A DNA stretch of 23,954 nt from JALZAH01 sp051000755 (GTDB taxonomy: Bacteria > Actinomycetota > Acidimicrobiia > Acidimicrobiales > Palsa-688): contig JBPCNZ010000162.1 in NCBI GenBank assembly GCA_051000755.1, positions 1 through 23,954 on the forward strand, written 5' to 3'. Made by a program: the position numbers and the translations under genes. The stretch's first letter is position 1; each line of letters starts with the position of its first letter. The notes under the pieces are model-generated. The model did not search any database. It saw only the letters and a program-made list of their open reading frames with translations, and had not been told where the DNA came from. This document shows positions 7,024 to 14,130 of the stretch, piece after piece.

Positions 7024-7169
7024 GGCCCTCGGGCCTCCCACTCGGTCCCGCCCTCGGGATCGAGCTGATGAAGCCGGCGCAGCACCGCGGCATGCATCCG
7101 GAGGCCATCCACGACGACCGTGACAGCGAGGGCCACGGCGATGGCGCAGATGACCACGAGAGCGGTCAT
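7020..7169 (-). CDS. 49-residue single-helix membrane protein coupled to the MauE-like gene
   Basis: It begins MTALVVICAIAVALAVTVVV, a membrane helix, followed by DGLRMHAAVLRRLHQLDPEG and a short acidic end. The ATG overlaps the stop of the MauE-like gene (ATGA, 7166-7169), which supports real translation. Its shape (helix plus amphipathic LLRRxxxLxxG segment) closely resembles the first ~40 residues of the MauD-like protein at 3701, as if it were a MauD membrane anchor without its thioredoxin domain. It may be a small partner subunit or a truncated paralogue. Its TAA overlaps the stop of the convergent MauA-like gene (7020-7023). Confidence 0.6.
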   Translation of the reverse strand: MTALVVICAIAVALAVTVVVDGLRMHAAVLRRLHQLDPEGGTEWEARGP

Positions 7170-7690
7170 CGAGCCGGGCCCGATGTCCCGAGAGGGCCAA
7201 GCTGCGGACCGCTCAACACGACCGAGGCCAGCCACGCTGCCACCAGGACCACCGCGGTGAACGGGATCCCGGCCAAGGGCTGGGCCTCCAGGACCACACC
7301 GATGCCGGGCCCGCCGGCGGCGAAGGCTCCGACACATCCGGCTGCGAGGCCGACGTCGACGATCACGTGGCGCCAGGACGGGGGTGCATCCGTTTCGCCG
7401 AAGCACCCGCACGACGAGATGCCCGGATGCGATTGCGCCACGGCCACGAAGGCGGCGAAGGCCAGGTAGGTGGCACCGAGGCCGAGGTCGGCCGGCCCCC
7501 ACCCCGAGCCCAGCGCCACCCCGCCCAGGATCGCCTCGAAGAGGGAACCGAGCCGCACCACCGTCGGCGACGCGAAGCTCACGCCGATGCCCCGCAGGGC
7601 GACGACGACGGGCGCCGGTCGCAGGACCTTGGCTCCCCCGGCAACGAGGGCGAGGATGGCGGCGACGGCCAACGGTCCGGTCCATGCCAC
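7166..7690 (-). CDS. MauE/DoxX-like redox-associated membrane protein
   Basis: A polytopic membrane protein of about 174-202 residues. GAKVLRPAPVVVALRGIGV, the helix LGSLFEAILGGVALG, and AQSHPGISSCGCFGETDAPP match the MauE-like family, in which a cysteine-containing loop (here SSCGCFG) faces the outside. MauE works with MauD to form disulfides in the methylamine dehydrogenase light chain. The start is uncertain. The frame runs to an ATG at 7774 through a 24-bp palindrome, but GTG at 7690 is preceded 7 bases upstream by TACACT, which would suit a leaderless transcript. No Shine-Dalgarno supports any candidate. It is divergent from the MauF-like gene and translationally coupled to the 49-residue protein. 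Confidence 0.75.
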   Translation of the reverse strand: MAWTGPLAVAAILALVAGGAKVLRPAPVVVALRGIGVSFASPTVVRLGSLFEAILGGVALGSGWGPADLGLGATYLAFAAFVAVAQSHPGISSCGCFGETDAPPSWRHVIVDVGLAAGCVGAFAAGGPGIGVVLEAQPLAGIPFTAVVLVAAWLASVVLSGPQLGPLGTSGPAR

Positions 7691-7697
7691 GGCCAGG

Positions 7698-7703
7698 AGT
7701 GTA
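7698..7703 (-). promoter_or_regulatory. Possible -10 element for a leaderless MauE-like transcript
   Basis: TACACT on the minus strand ends 7 bases before GTG 7690, the spacing expected of leaderless actinobacterial genes. No good -35 is seen. Confidence 0.25.
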
Positions 7704-7731
7704 CGCTGCCCGAAAACCGGTCGCTCTAGCC

Positions 7732-7755
7732 ATGCCCTCGCCATGGCGAGGGCAT
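7732..7755. promoter_or_regulatory. Perfect 24-bp palindrome between the divergent MauE-like and MauF-like genes
   Basis: The half-site ATGCCCTCGCCA (7732-7743) is followed directly by its exact reverse complement (7744-7755), with no spacer. It lies 40 bp before the MauF-like start and about 42 bp before the preferred MauE-like start. This is where a dimeric repressor operator controlling both genes would be expected. It could also form a cruciform or RNA hairpin. Confidence 0.5.
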
Positions 7756-7794
7756 AATGGACGGGCGGCGTCACCGAGCTTTGGGGGTCGCCGG

Positions 7795-8565
7795 ATGGGT
7801 CTCATCACGATCGTGGGCATCGTCGTCGCCATCGCTGCGGCCGCCCGCTCCACCTGGTCGCCCTGCGGCCTGTCGATGCTCTCGACGATCACGCCTCTCA
7901 GCGAGCGGGGGCGGGGCCATCGCTACGCCGGCACGGCTGCCTGGTTCGTCGTGGGTGCCGTCGGAGGCGGAGCGACCCTCGGATGCGGAGCGGCACTGCT
8001 CGCCGCCGGCGTGGGCGCCGTCGGTCCGTCCCTCGCCGTCGCCTCCGGAGTAGCCGCCGGGGCTGCGCTGGTGGCGGCTGCCGCCGACGCCGGGCTGACG
8101 TCGGCGCGCTTCCCGTTGTTCCGCCGGCAGGTCAACGAGCGCTGGCTGGACCAGTACCGAGCCTGGCTCTACGGCGCCGGCTTCGGCTGGCAGGTTGGGG
8201 TCGGCCTGGCGACCTACATCATGACCGCCGGCGTGTTCCTGACCGTCGCGGTGGCCATCCTCACGGGTCAACCGGCGGCGGCCCTGCTGATCTGCACCAC
8301 CTTCGGTGTGGCCCGGGGCCTGACGGTCCTGCTCACCTGCCGGCTCCGCTCGCCGGCAGCCCTGCGGTCGTTTCATCGCCGCTTCGGACGCCTCGAAGCT
8401 CCCGTCCGCGTCGGCACCATCGCCGTCGAGGTCGGTGCGGCCACCCTCCTGGCCGCGGTGGTGTGGGCCCCCGCCGCTGCTGTGGTCGCGGCTCTGGCGG
8501 CCACGACCGTCGCCGTCAAGCATCTCCGGTACCGGGCCGCCGGCGGCACCGTCGCCACGCCGTAG
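7795..8565 (+). CDS. MauF/CcdA-like polytopic membrane protein
   Basis: 256 residues, strongly hydrophobic, about six to seven membrane helices. Residues 19-29 read STWSPCGLSML, resembling the SPCxLP(L/M)xP motif of the first redox-active helix of CcdA/DsbD-type electron carriers. MauF belongs to the same broad group and is required for maturation of methylamine dehydrogenase. A further cysteine in GGATLGCGAAL could be its partner. The ATG at 7795 has GGGGG about 8 bases upstream. The role is inferred from the motif and from neighbours (MauE-like, MauD-like, MauA-like): passing redox equivalents across the membrane for disulfide chemistry. Many actinobacterial homologues are likely annotated only as hypothetical. 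Confidence 0.62.
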   Translation: MGLITIVGIVVAIAAAARSTWSPCGLSMLSTITPLSERGRGHRYAGTAAWFVVGAVGGGATLGCGAALLAAGVGAVGPSLAVASGVAAGAALVAAAADAGLTSARFPLFRRQVNERWLDQYRAWLYGAGFGWQVGVGLATYIMTAGVFLTVAVAILTGQPAAALLICTTFGVARGLTVLLTCRLRSPAALRSFHRRFGRLEAPVRVGTIAVEVGAATLLAAVVWAPAAAVVAALAATTVAVKHLRYRAAGGTVATP

Positions 8566-8602
8566 ACCGCCGGACGCGGTGCGGCGCGGCAGCCGGTGTC
8601 GC

Positions 8603-9841
8603 TCAGCAGGCTGACGCCAGTCCCGGGTACACCCGCCGGGCGTTGCCGCCGGTGACGAGGGAGGCCAACCGGGCCAGCTCGACGTTGTCGAAACCCATGT
8701 CCGCCAACGGCGCCAGCACCGAGACGAGGGCCCGGCGGTAGGTCACGGCGCCGAGGTGATAGAGCTCCGCCAGCCCAAAGGCGTCGGACGAGTACAGCAC
8801 CTTGTGCCAGGGGGCCAGCTCGAGGGCTTCGGCCAGCACCGAGGTGCCCCGGTGGCCGACGTGGGGCAGAGCCTCGCCGACGTCCATGTGGACATGGGGC
8901 CACACGTCGGCCAGGTAGCCGGCTTCGCGGTGATACGGCCAGCAGTGCAGCAACATGATCGGGGTGCCCATCCCGGCGGTGGCGGCGATGAGCTCGGAGA
9001 GCAGGGCCGGGTTGGCTCGATACACCACGGCGTCGGTATCGCCGAAGCCGGTGTGGAACTGCACGGGCCGCCCCGTGTCGATGGCGGTCCACACCCCGTG
9101 GCGGATGAGCACCGGGTGCTCCAGGCGCCACACCGGTCCGCTCCGACCCTCGACGGGCCCGGCGGACAACCACTCGCTGGCGGCGGCGGCGACCTCGGCG
9201 GGGCTCGGACGGCGCCAGTCGAGCGCGAGGCCGCCCCGATAGGCGGCGACGGACTTCCAGGCCACGGCCGAGCTCTGGCGGGCCATGGCCTCGGCCAGCC
9301 CGTCGGCGTAGCCCGCCCCATCCCGTCCGCCGCCGGGAGCCGGCCCGTGGGCCACGCCGGGAGCCGCCCCGGGAACCGGCCCGCGGACCGCCCCGGTCCC
9401 CTGCCCGGCCAGGGACGCGGCAACCGCTTCCCCCAGGGTCTCGAGCCGGACGACCTCGTGCACCGTCCCTCCCGCCCACTCGGCCAGCTGGGCCAGGGAG
9501 ACGAGCTCTGCGGACCGGAAGCCGGTGTCGACCAGGAGCTGGCGGGCCCCACGGGCGAGCATCCGGCGGTTGACCTCTCCGGCGCCGAGCTCGAGCCGGC
9601 GCTCCACGTACGTCGTGGCGTCGGTGCCGGCGGGAAGGTCGAGCACCGGCGCGCACCACGCTCGCAACGCCAGCCCGAGCGAGGTGTCGAACGTGGAACA
9701 GCCGAGCGGGGCGGGCCGGTCGCTCTCACCCAGCAGGAGCTCGAAGGCGTCCCGGTCGAGGTCATGGCCGACGACGGCGTGACAATGGTGGTCGACGAGG
9801 TCCGACCCTGTGACCAGGGCGACCAGGTCTTCGTTCACCAC
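8603..9841 (-). CDS. FluG-like amidohydrolase (amidohydrolase 2 superfamily)
   Basis: 412 residues. Metal-binding landmarks of a TIM-barrel amidohydrolase occur in order: DHHCHAVVG (HxH, residues 17-24), VAWKSVAAYRGG, QFHTGFGDTD, MLLHCWPYHREAGYL, HVHMDVGEALP and VLYSSDAFGLAELY with the last-strand Asp. This set resembles the amidohydrolase half of FluG-type proteins, in which this domain is fused to or encoded beside a glutamine-synthetase-like domain. Here the two are separate genes that overlap by seven bases (GTGGTGA, 9835-9841), with the ligase upstream. The likely role is hydrolysis of the gamma-glutamyl amide made by its partner; the real substrate is unknown. An unusual Pro/Gly/Ala-rich insertion (about residues 160-185) may be a surface loop. 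Confidence 0.8.
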   Translation of the reverse strand: MVNEDLVALVTGSDLVDHHCHAVVGHDLDRDAFELLLGESDRPAPLGCSTFDTSLGLALRAWCAPVLDLPAGTDATTYVERRLELGAGEVNRRMLARGARQLLVDTGFRSAELVSLAQLAEWAGGTVHEVVRLETLGEAVAASLAGQGTGAVRGPVPGAAPGVAHGPAPGGGRDGAGYADGLAEAMARQSSAVAWKSVAAYRGGLALDWRRPSPAEVAAAASEWLSAGPVEGRSGPVWRLEHPVLIRHGVWTAIDTGRPVQFHTGFGDTDAVVYRANPALLSELIAATAGMGTPIMLLHCWPYHREAGYLADVWPHVHMDVGEALPHVGHRGTSVLAEALELAPWHKVLYSSDAFGLAELYHLGAVTYRRALVSVLAPLADMGFDNVELARLASLVTGGNARRVYPGLASAC

Positions 9842-11217
9842 ACCCAGCGACTGGCGAGCGCCACGTCCTCCTCGGTGGCGGAGGCGAAGCGGTCGACCTC
9901 GTCCCGGCGAACTGCCGACCAGGTGTCGGCCAGGGCCGGCCCCATGGCGGCCCGGACCACGGGGTTGGCATCAAAGGCATCGAGGGCGGCGCTGAGGGTC
10001 GTCGGCAGCCGGGTGATGCCCGCCTGGGCGCGGGCGGCGTCGTCCATGGCGGCAGGATCTATGGTGACTTCGGCCGGTAGCTGCAGGCCTCGTTCGACGC
10101 CGTCGAGCCCTGCGGCGACGAGCGCTCCGACGACCAGGTAGGGGTTGGCGCTGGCGTCGAACACCTTGACCTCGGCGTTGGCGGCGGCGCCGGCAGTGGA
10201 CGCCGACCCGTCGATGAGACGGAGGGCCGCCTCCCGGTTCTCCCGGCCCCAGCACCGCCACGGCGCGGCCCAACGTTGCGGTCGGAGCCGGAGGTAGCTG
10301 GCCACGCTGGGAGCGCCGACCGCCAGCAGCGCGGGGAGGGCATCGACGATCCCGGCCAGCCACGCCTCCCCGTCGGCCCGCATACCCCCGTCCCGGCGGG
10401 CGAGGATGTTGTCGTCCCCGTCCCACACGGAGAGGTGGACGTGGGCGCCGCTGCCGACGCCGTCGGCCACCACCGCCGGCGACAGCGACACCCGGTACCC
10501 GTGGTTGGCGCTGACGGCCCGCAAGGTCTGGCGGACGAGCACCACCCGGTCGGCGGCGCCCACCGGATCGAGGGGCGAGACCGACACCTCCATCTGCGAC
10601 GGCGCGTACTCGGGGTGGATCTGTTCGACGTCGACCCCTTCGGTGGCGAACGCCTCGAACAGGTCCCGGGCGTAGCCCGACAGGTCGACGAGGCGGCCCA
10701 TCCCGTAACCCGGCCCGGTCGTGGCCGGGACGAGCTCGTCGCCACTGCCGGCGTCGATGACCCACTCGGTCTCGAACGCCATCCGGACCCCGAGGCCGGT
10801 CTGAGCGGCCCGCTCGGACATGCGGCGGGCGAAGCTGCGCTGGCAACCGAGGTAGGGCGTACCGTCGACGGCCACCCGGTCGGCCGGCGCCCACGCCCAT
10901 CCGGGCTGGCCGCCGAGGGGGACCACGGCGGTGAGGTCGGGGATGAGACGGAGGTCGCCGACCGGCGAGCCGACCGAGGCGATGCTGCCGTCGAAACCGA
11001 AGACGTCGAACACAGGGGGCGCACCGATCCCCTTCGCCACCGCGTCGCCCAGCCGCGCCACCGGTATAGCCTTGACGCGGGCCACGCCGCTGTTGTCGAC
11101 GACGGTCACCGCCACTCCGACGACACCGCTCGAGGTCAGGGCGGCGGCGATGCCCGCGGCCAGTGTCTTCGGATCCGGTTCGGGCTCGGTCGGGGACGCA
11201 GCCCCCATCGGCGTCAT
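9835..11217 (-). CDS. Glutamine synthetase-like gamma-glutamyl ligase
   Basis: About 460 residues, the length of GSI-type enzymes. Landmarks: VFGFDGSIASVGSPVGDLRL in the N-terminal domain, an MAFETEWVID catalytic strand, EVSVSPLDPVGAADR, GSGAHVHLSVW (the GxGxHxH loop) and APWRCWGRENREAALR. Divergent GS-like enzymes of this kind make gamma-glutamyl amides of amines, polyamines or ethanolamine rather than glutamine. Pairing with a FluG-like amidohydrolase and closeness to an amino-acid permease and amine-demethylating oxidases argue for amine catabolism (inference). The ATG at 11217 is preferred; TTG 11229 and ATG 11208 are alternatives and none has a strong Shine-Dalgarno. It is divergent from the permease gene, with about 115 bp between them. 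Confidence 0.82.
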   Translation of the reverse strand: MTPMGAASPTEPEPDPKTLAAGIAAALTSSGVVGVAVTVVDNSGVARVKAIPVARLGDAVAKGIGAPPVFDVFGFDGSIASVGSPVGDLRLIPDLTAVVPLGGQPGWAWAPADRVAVDGTPYLGCQRSFARRMSERAAQTGLGVRMAFETEWVIDAGSGDELVPATTGPGYGMGRLVDLSGYARDLFEAFATEGVDVEQIHPEYAPSQMEVSVSPLDPVGAADRVVLVRQTLRAVSANHGYRVSLSPAVVADGVGSGAHVHLSVWDGDDNILARRDGGMRADGEAWLAGIVDALPALLAVGAPSVASYLRLRPQRWAAPWRCWGRENREAALRLIDGSASTAGAAANAEVKVFDASANPYLVVGALVAAGLDGVERGLQLPAEVTIDPAAMDDAARAQAGITRLPTTLSAALDAFDANPVVRAAMGPALADTWSAVRRDEVDRFASATEEDVALASRWVW

Positions 11218-11333
11218 GCCCACATCCAACCAGAGTTGTCGGCGCGGCGGCTCCGAAGATGTGCTGTGATGCAGCGATCAGACCCGATGCGGTGCCGGGG
11301 CATCCGGTGCCAGGGGAGGGGAGCGGAGCGATC

Positions 11334-12855
11334 ATGGCAGTCGACCAGCAGCGGAGCGCGGCCGGTGAGGGAACCGGGCTCCGGCGGAACCTGAAGCTGT
11401 GGCAGGTCATCGGCCTGTCCATCGGGTTGATGGCCCCGTCGATGGCCATCAGCATCAACCCCCAGGGCGCCATCGGCACGGTGGGCCGGGCCATCCCGCT
11501 GTCGTTTCTGATCTCACTCGTCGGCGCTCTGCTCGTCGCCTACGGCTTCTCCCGCCTGTCACAGCACTTCCACCATTCCGGGTCGGTGCTGGGCCTCGTC
11601 GGCGCCACCCTCGGACCCCGAGCCGGCGCCGTCGCGGCCTGGTGCCTGGCGGGTACCTACGTCCTCTTCGCCCTGCTCACCGCGGTCGTGGCGGGGATCT
11701 ACGGGACCCTGTTCCTCCAGGCCGTCGGCATCATCCACAGCGACCCCGACTGGCTGGCCTACCTGATCGGCGGGGCCACCATCGTCGTGGCCGGGGCCCT
11801 GGCCGCGGTGCCGACGGCCAAGGCGACCGACGTCATCCTGTCGTTCGAGGGGGCGACCATCATTCATCCTCATCGCCGCCGCCGTGGTCCTGATCAAGCT
11901 GATCGGCCACAGCGGCCCGGGGCACCTCCCGTTCACCATGAGCGTGTTCACCCCGGCCAAGGGGACCACCACGTCCAACGTCTTCTTCGGGGTGGTGTTC
12001 GGGTTCTTGTCCTTCGGCGGGTTCGAGGCCGCCGCCGCCCTCGGCGGGGAGGCGTCAAAGCCCCGGCGGGACATTCCCCGCGCCCTGGTTGCCACCGTGC
12101 TGATCATCGGTGTGTTCTACGTGGTCGTCAGCGCCATCGAGATGATGGGCTTCGGCACCTCCAAGGCCGGCCTCAACAACTTCGCCAACTCCCCTGCCCT
12201 GCTCGGCACCCTCGGTCAGGACTACGTGGCCAAGTGGTTCGGCGATCTGATCATCGCCGGCACCGTCGTGAGTGCCTTCGGGTGCAGCATGGCGTCGAGC
12301 GTCGGGGCCTCCCGCCTCATCTTCTCCTTCGCCCGCGACGGCCTTTCCCCCGACCATCCCGCGGCCCGGCTGTCGGTACGTTTTGGAACGCCGGCCGTGG
12401 CGGTGGGCATCGTCATCACCCTGGAGCTGGTGATCGAGGTCGTGCTCGGTGCCGTCGTCGGAACCAAGCCTCTCAACGTGTTCGCCTGGTCCGGTCTCAT
12501 CTCCACGTTCCTGATCATCATCGCCTACGGCCTGGTCACCTTCGGAGCGGCCGCCTTCCTCTTCGTCCGGCCCCTCCTCGTCGGCGAGCCCATCAAGGTC
12601 CGGGCCATCGAGGGTGTGATCCCGCTCGCTGGTGTCGCCCTGCTCGTCTACACCCTCTACCGCAACGTGTCGCCCTACCCGACCGGCGCCGACGCCTGGT
12701 TGCCGGTGGTGGCCGGCATCTGGCTGGCCATCGCCGTGGTGGCGGTGCTGGTGGCGCCGTCGTTCAGCCGCCGCCTGGGTGAGCAGATGGTGACCGACGA
12801 AGGCTTCGAGGTGGCCGAACCGGCCGGCCCCGTCGGCCGGTCCGCCGCCACCTGA
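11334..12855 (+). CDS. APC-superfamily amino acid permease, frameshifted
   Basis: The two halves lie in different frames. The N-terminal half (11334 to about 11864) includes LKLWQVIGLSIGLMAPSMAI, typical of APC permeases, and ends at ILSFEGATII. The C-terminal half (from about 11866) continues LIAAAVVLIKLIG, GFLSFGGFEAAAALGGEASK (the conserved FEAAxxLGEE-like signature) and ends at 12855. Removing one base in ATCATTCATCC (11859-11869) restores a single ~506-residue, 12-helix protein. Start ATG 11334 has a good GGGGAGGGGAG upstream. It is either a real inactivating indel or an assembly error. Its position, divergent from the gamma-glutamyl ligase, suggests uptake of an amine or amino acid used by this cluster. 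Confidence 0.82.
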
Positions 12856-12873
12856 GCGGGGGGCCCGGGACTC

Positions 12874-14130
12874 TCACCCGGCCAGCAGGGCCAGGTACCA
12901 GTCGAGGAAGGCGTCAACGGAGTTTTCGACCACCGGGGACAGGGGCCCGGGCCGGTAGGCGCGGGAGCGGATACCGGCATAGTTGTTCTCGCACAATTGC
13001 CAGTCCTGCTCGCAGGTGGCGCGCCACACCGCGCTCAGCGCGTCGGGGTCGTAGTCGACACCGTCGCGGGCGGCGCCATCGACGAGGAACGTGACGTCGA
13101 TGTCGGTGGTGGCCGGGTCGATCGGCGTCAGGCGGGTGGTGACCGAGTAGTCGAGGTTGGCGTGGCCCCACATGGTGGGCAGGCCGACCAGGCGCAGGCT
13201 CCCCGGGTCGGTGCCGGCGAGTGCTCCCATGGGCGGTGCGACCGGAGCTCCGTCAAGGCTCTCGGTGCGGTAGCCGCCCTTCAACGGCAGACGACTGGCC
13301 CGGTACCACGAACCGCCCGGAAATGTGACCTCCCGTGGCGCCAGCCCGTCGTCCTCCCACCGGCGGTAGGCGGCGGCCACGGCGTCGTCGTAGTCGGTTC
13401 GCCGGCGGGCGTCGCCGTGGGTGCCGAGATCGAAGTTCGACAGGCACAACTCGGGATGGCTGCCCCGGCAGTGGTAGCACTCGCGGTTGTTCTCCACGAT
13501 GGTCTTCCAGTTGGCCCGGACCCGGTAGTGATCGCGCCGGGCCACGCGGGCCCGCTCCAGACGGTGGGGGGCCAGCTGCGGCCCGATGGCGGCGGCGGCG
13601 GGAGCGAATGGGGGCGGATCGGGGGCCAGCGACACGAACAACAGCCCGGCCACCTCGGCCAGGGCCACGGGGACCAGGCCGTATCCCTCGGTGCAGAAGT
13701 CGGGGCCCATCAGGCGAGCGGAGCGCAGCGAGCCGTCCAGGGCGTAGGCCCACTGGTGGTAGGGGCAGACGAACGCCCGGACGTGACCGCGGGCGTCGGG
13801 GGTCAGGCGGGAGCCGCGGTGTCGGCAGACGTTGTGATGGGCGGCGAGGGCCCCGGACTGGTCGCGGTTGACGATGATCGACTCGGGTCCCACGTCGACG
13901 ACCAGGAAGTCACCGGCTTCGGGCAGCTCGCAGGTGTGGCCGGCGAAGAGCCACCCCGCCCCCAGCACAGCCTCGAGCTCGGCGGCGAAGACGGCGTCGT
14001 CCACGTAGTAGTTCTGGGGAAGGGCCTCCCCGGCTTGCCGTCCCCTCAACCCAGGGACCACCCGTCGAGCCGGACCGGTCGGGGGGGCGGGGTGGACGGA
14101 GAGCTCGGAGAGAGCGGTCGAGCTAGACAT
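12874..14130 (-). CDS. Rieske oxygenase alpha subunit, betaine/quaternary-amine demethylase type
   Basis: 418 residues. The Rieske [2Fe-2S] site is CRHRG (C102, H104) plus CPYHQWAY (C122, H125). The mononuclear iron site follows in ENNRECYHCRGSHPEL (H220, H225). Spacing and the text around these motifs (GWLFAGHTCELPEAGDF, NNRECYHC.GxHPEL) resemble glycine betaine demethylase GbcA and stachydrine demethylase more than aromatic dioxygenases. Such enzymes remove an N-methyl group as formaldehyde using O2 and electrons from a reductase. No reductase partner is encoded in the window. The ATG at 14130 lies inside the end of the sarcosine oxidase gene, so the two are one operon. The substrate (betaine, stachydrine, carnitine-like) is not settled by sequence alone. 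Confidence 0.82.
   Translation of the reverse strand: MSSSTALSELSVHPAPPTGPARRVVPGLRGRQAGEALPQNYYVDDAVFAAELEAVLGAGWLFAGHTCELPEAGDFLVVDVGPESIIVNRDQSGALAAHHNVCRHRGSRLTPDARGHVRAFVCPYHQWAYALDGSLRSARLMGPDFCTEGYGLVPVALAEVAGLLFVSLAPDPPPFAPAAAAIGPQLAPHRLERARVARRDHYRVRANWKTIVENNRECYHCRGSHPELCLSNFDLGTHGDARRRTDYDDAVAAAYRRWEDDGLAPREVTFPGGSWYRASRLPLKGGYRTESLDGAPVAPPMGALAGTDPGSLRLVGLPTMWGHANLDYSVTTRLTPIDPATTDIDVTFLVDGAARDGVDYDPDALSAVWRATCEQDWQLCENNYAGIRSRAYRPGPLSPVVENSVDAFLDWYLALLAG

Noticed and set aside
3701..8565. A working methylamine dehydrogenase (mau) operon
   Set aside because: No heavy chain, MauG or amicyanin is present and one TTQ tryptophan seems absent; only the disulfide-handling parts match.
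8566..8602. GC-rich stretch between the MauF-like and amidohydrolase stop codons
   Set aside because: Only a short imperfect CCGCCG/CGGCG pairing is visible; not convincing as a terminator.
8373..9659. 428-codon minus-strand frame over the amidohydrolase
   Set aside because: It is a shadow frame; metal-binding motifs are in the 8603-9841 frame.
9971..11494. 507-codon minus-strand frame over the glutamine synthetase-like gene, plus frames at 10059 and 10276
   Set aside because: Arg/Pro-rich translation without motifs; the frame at 9835-11217 carries all conserved ligase motifs.
12856..12895. Possible bidirectional terminator GGGCCCGGG...CCCGGCC between the permease and the Rieske gene
   Set aside because: The stem needs a bulge and overlaps the last codons of the Rieske gene; too weak to annotate.
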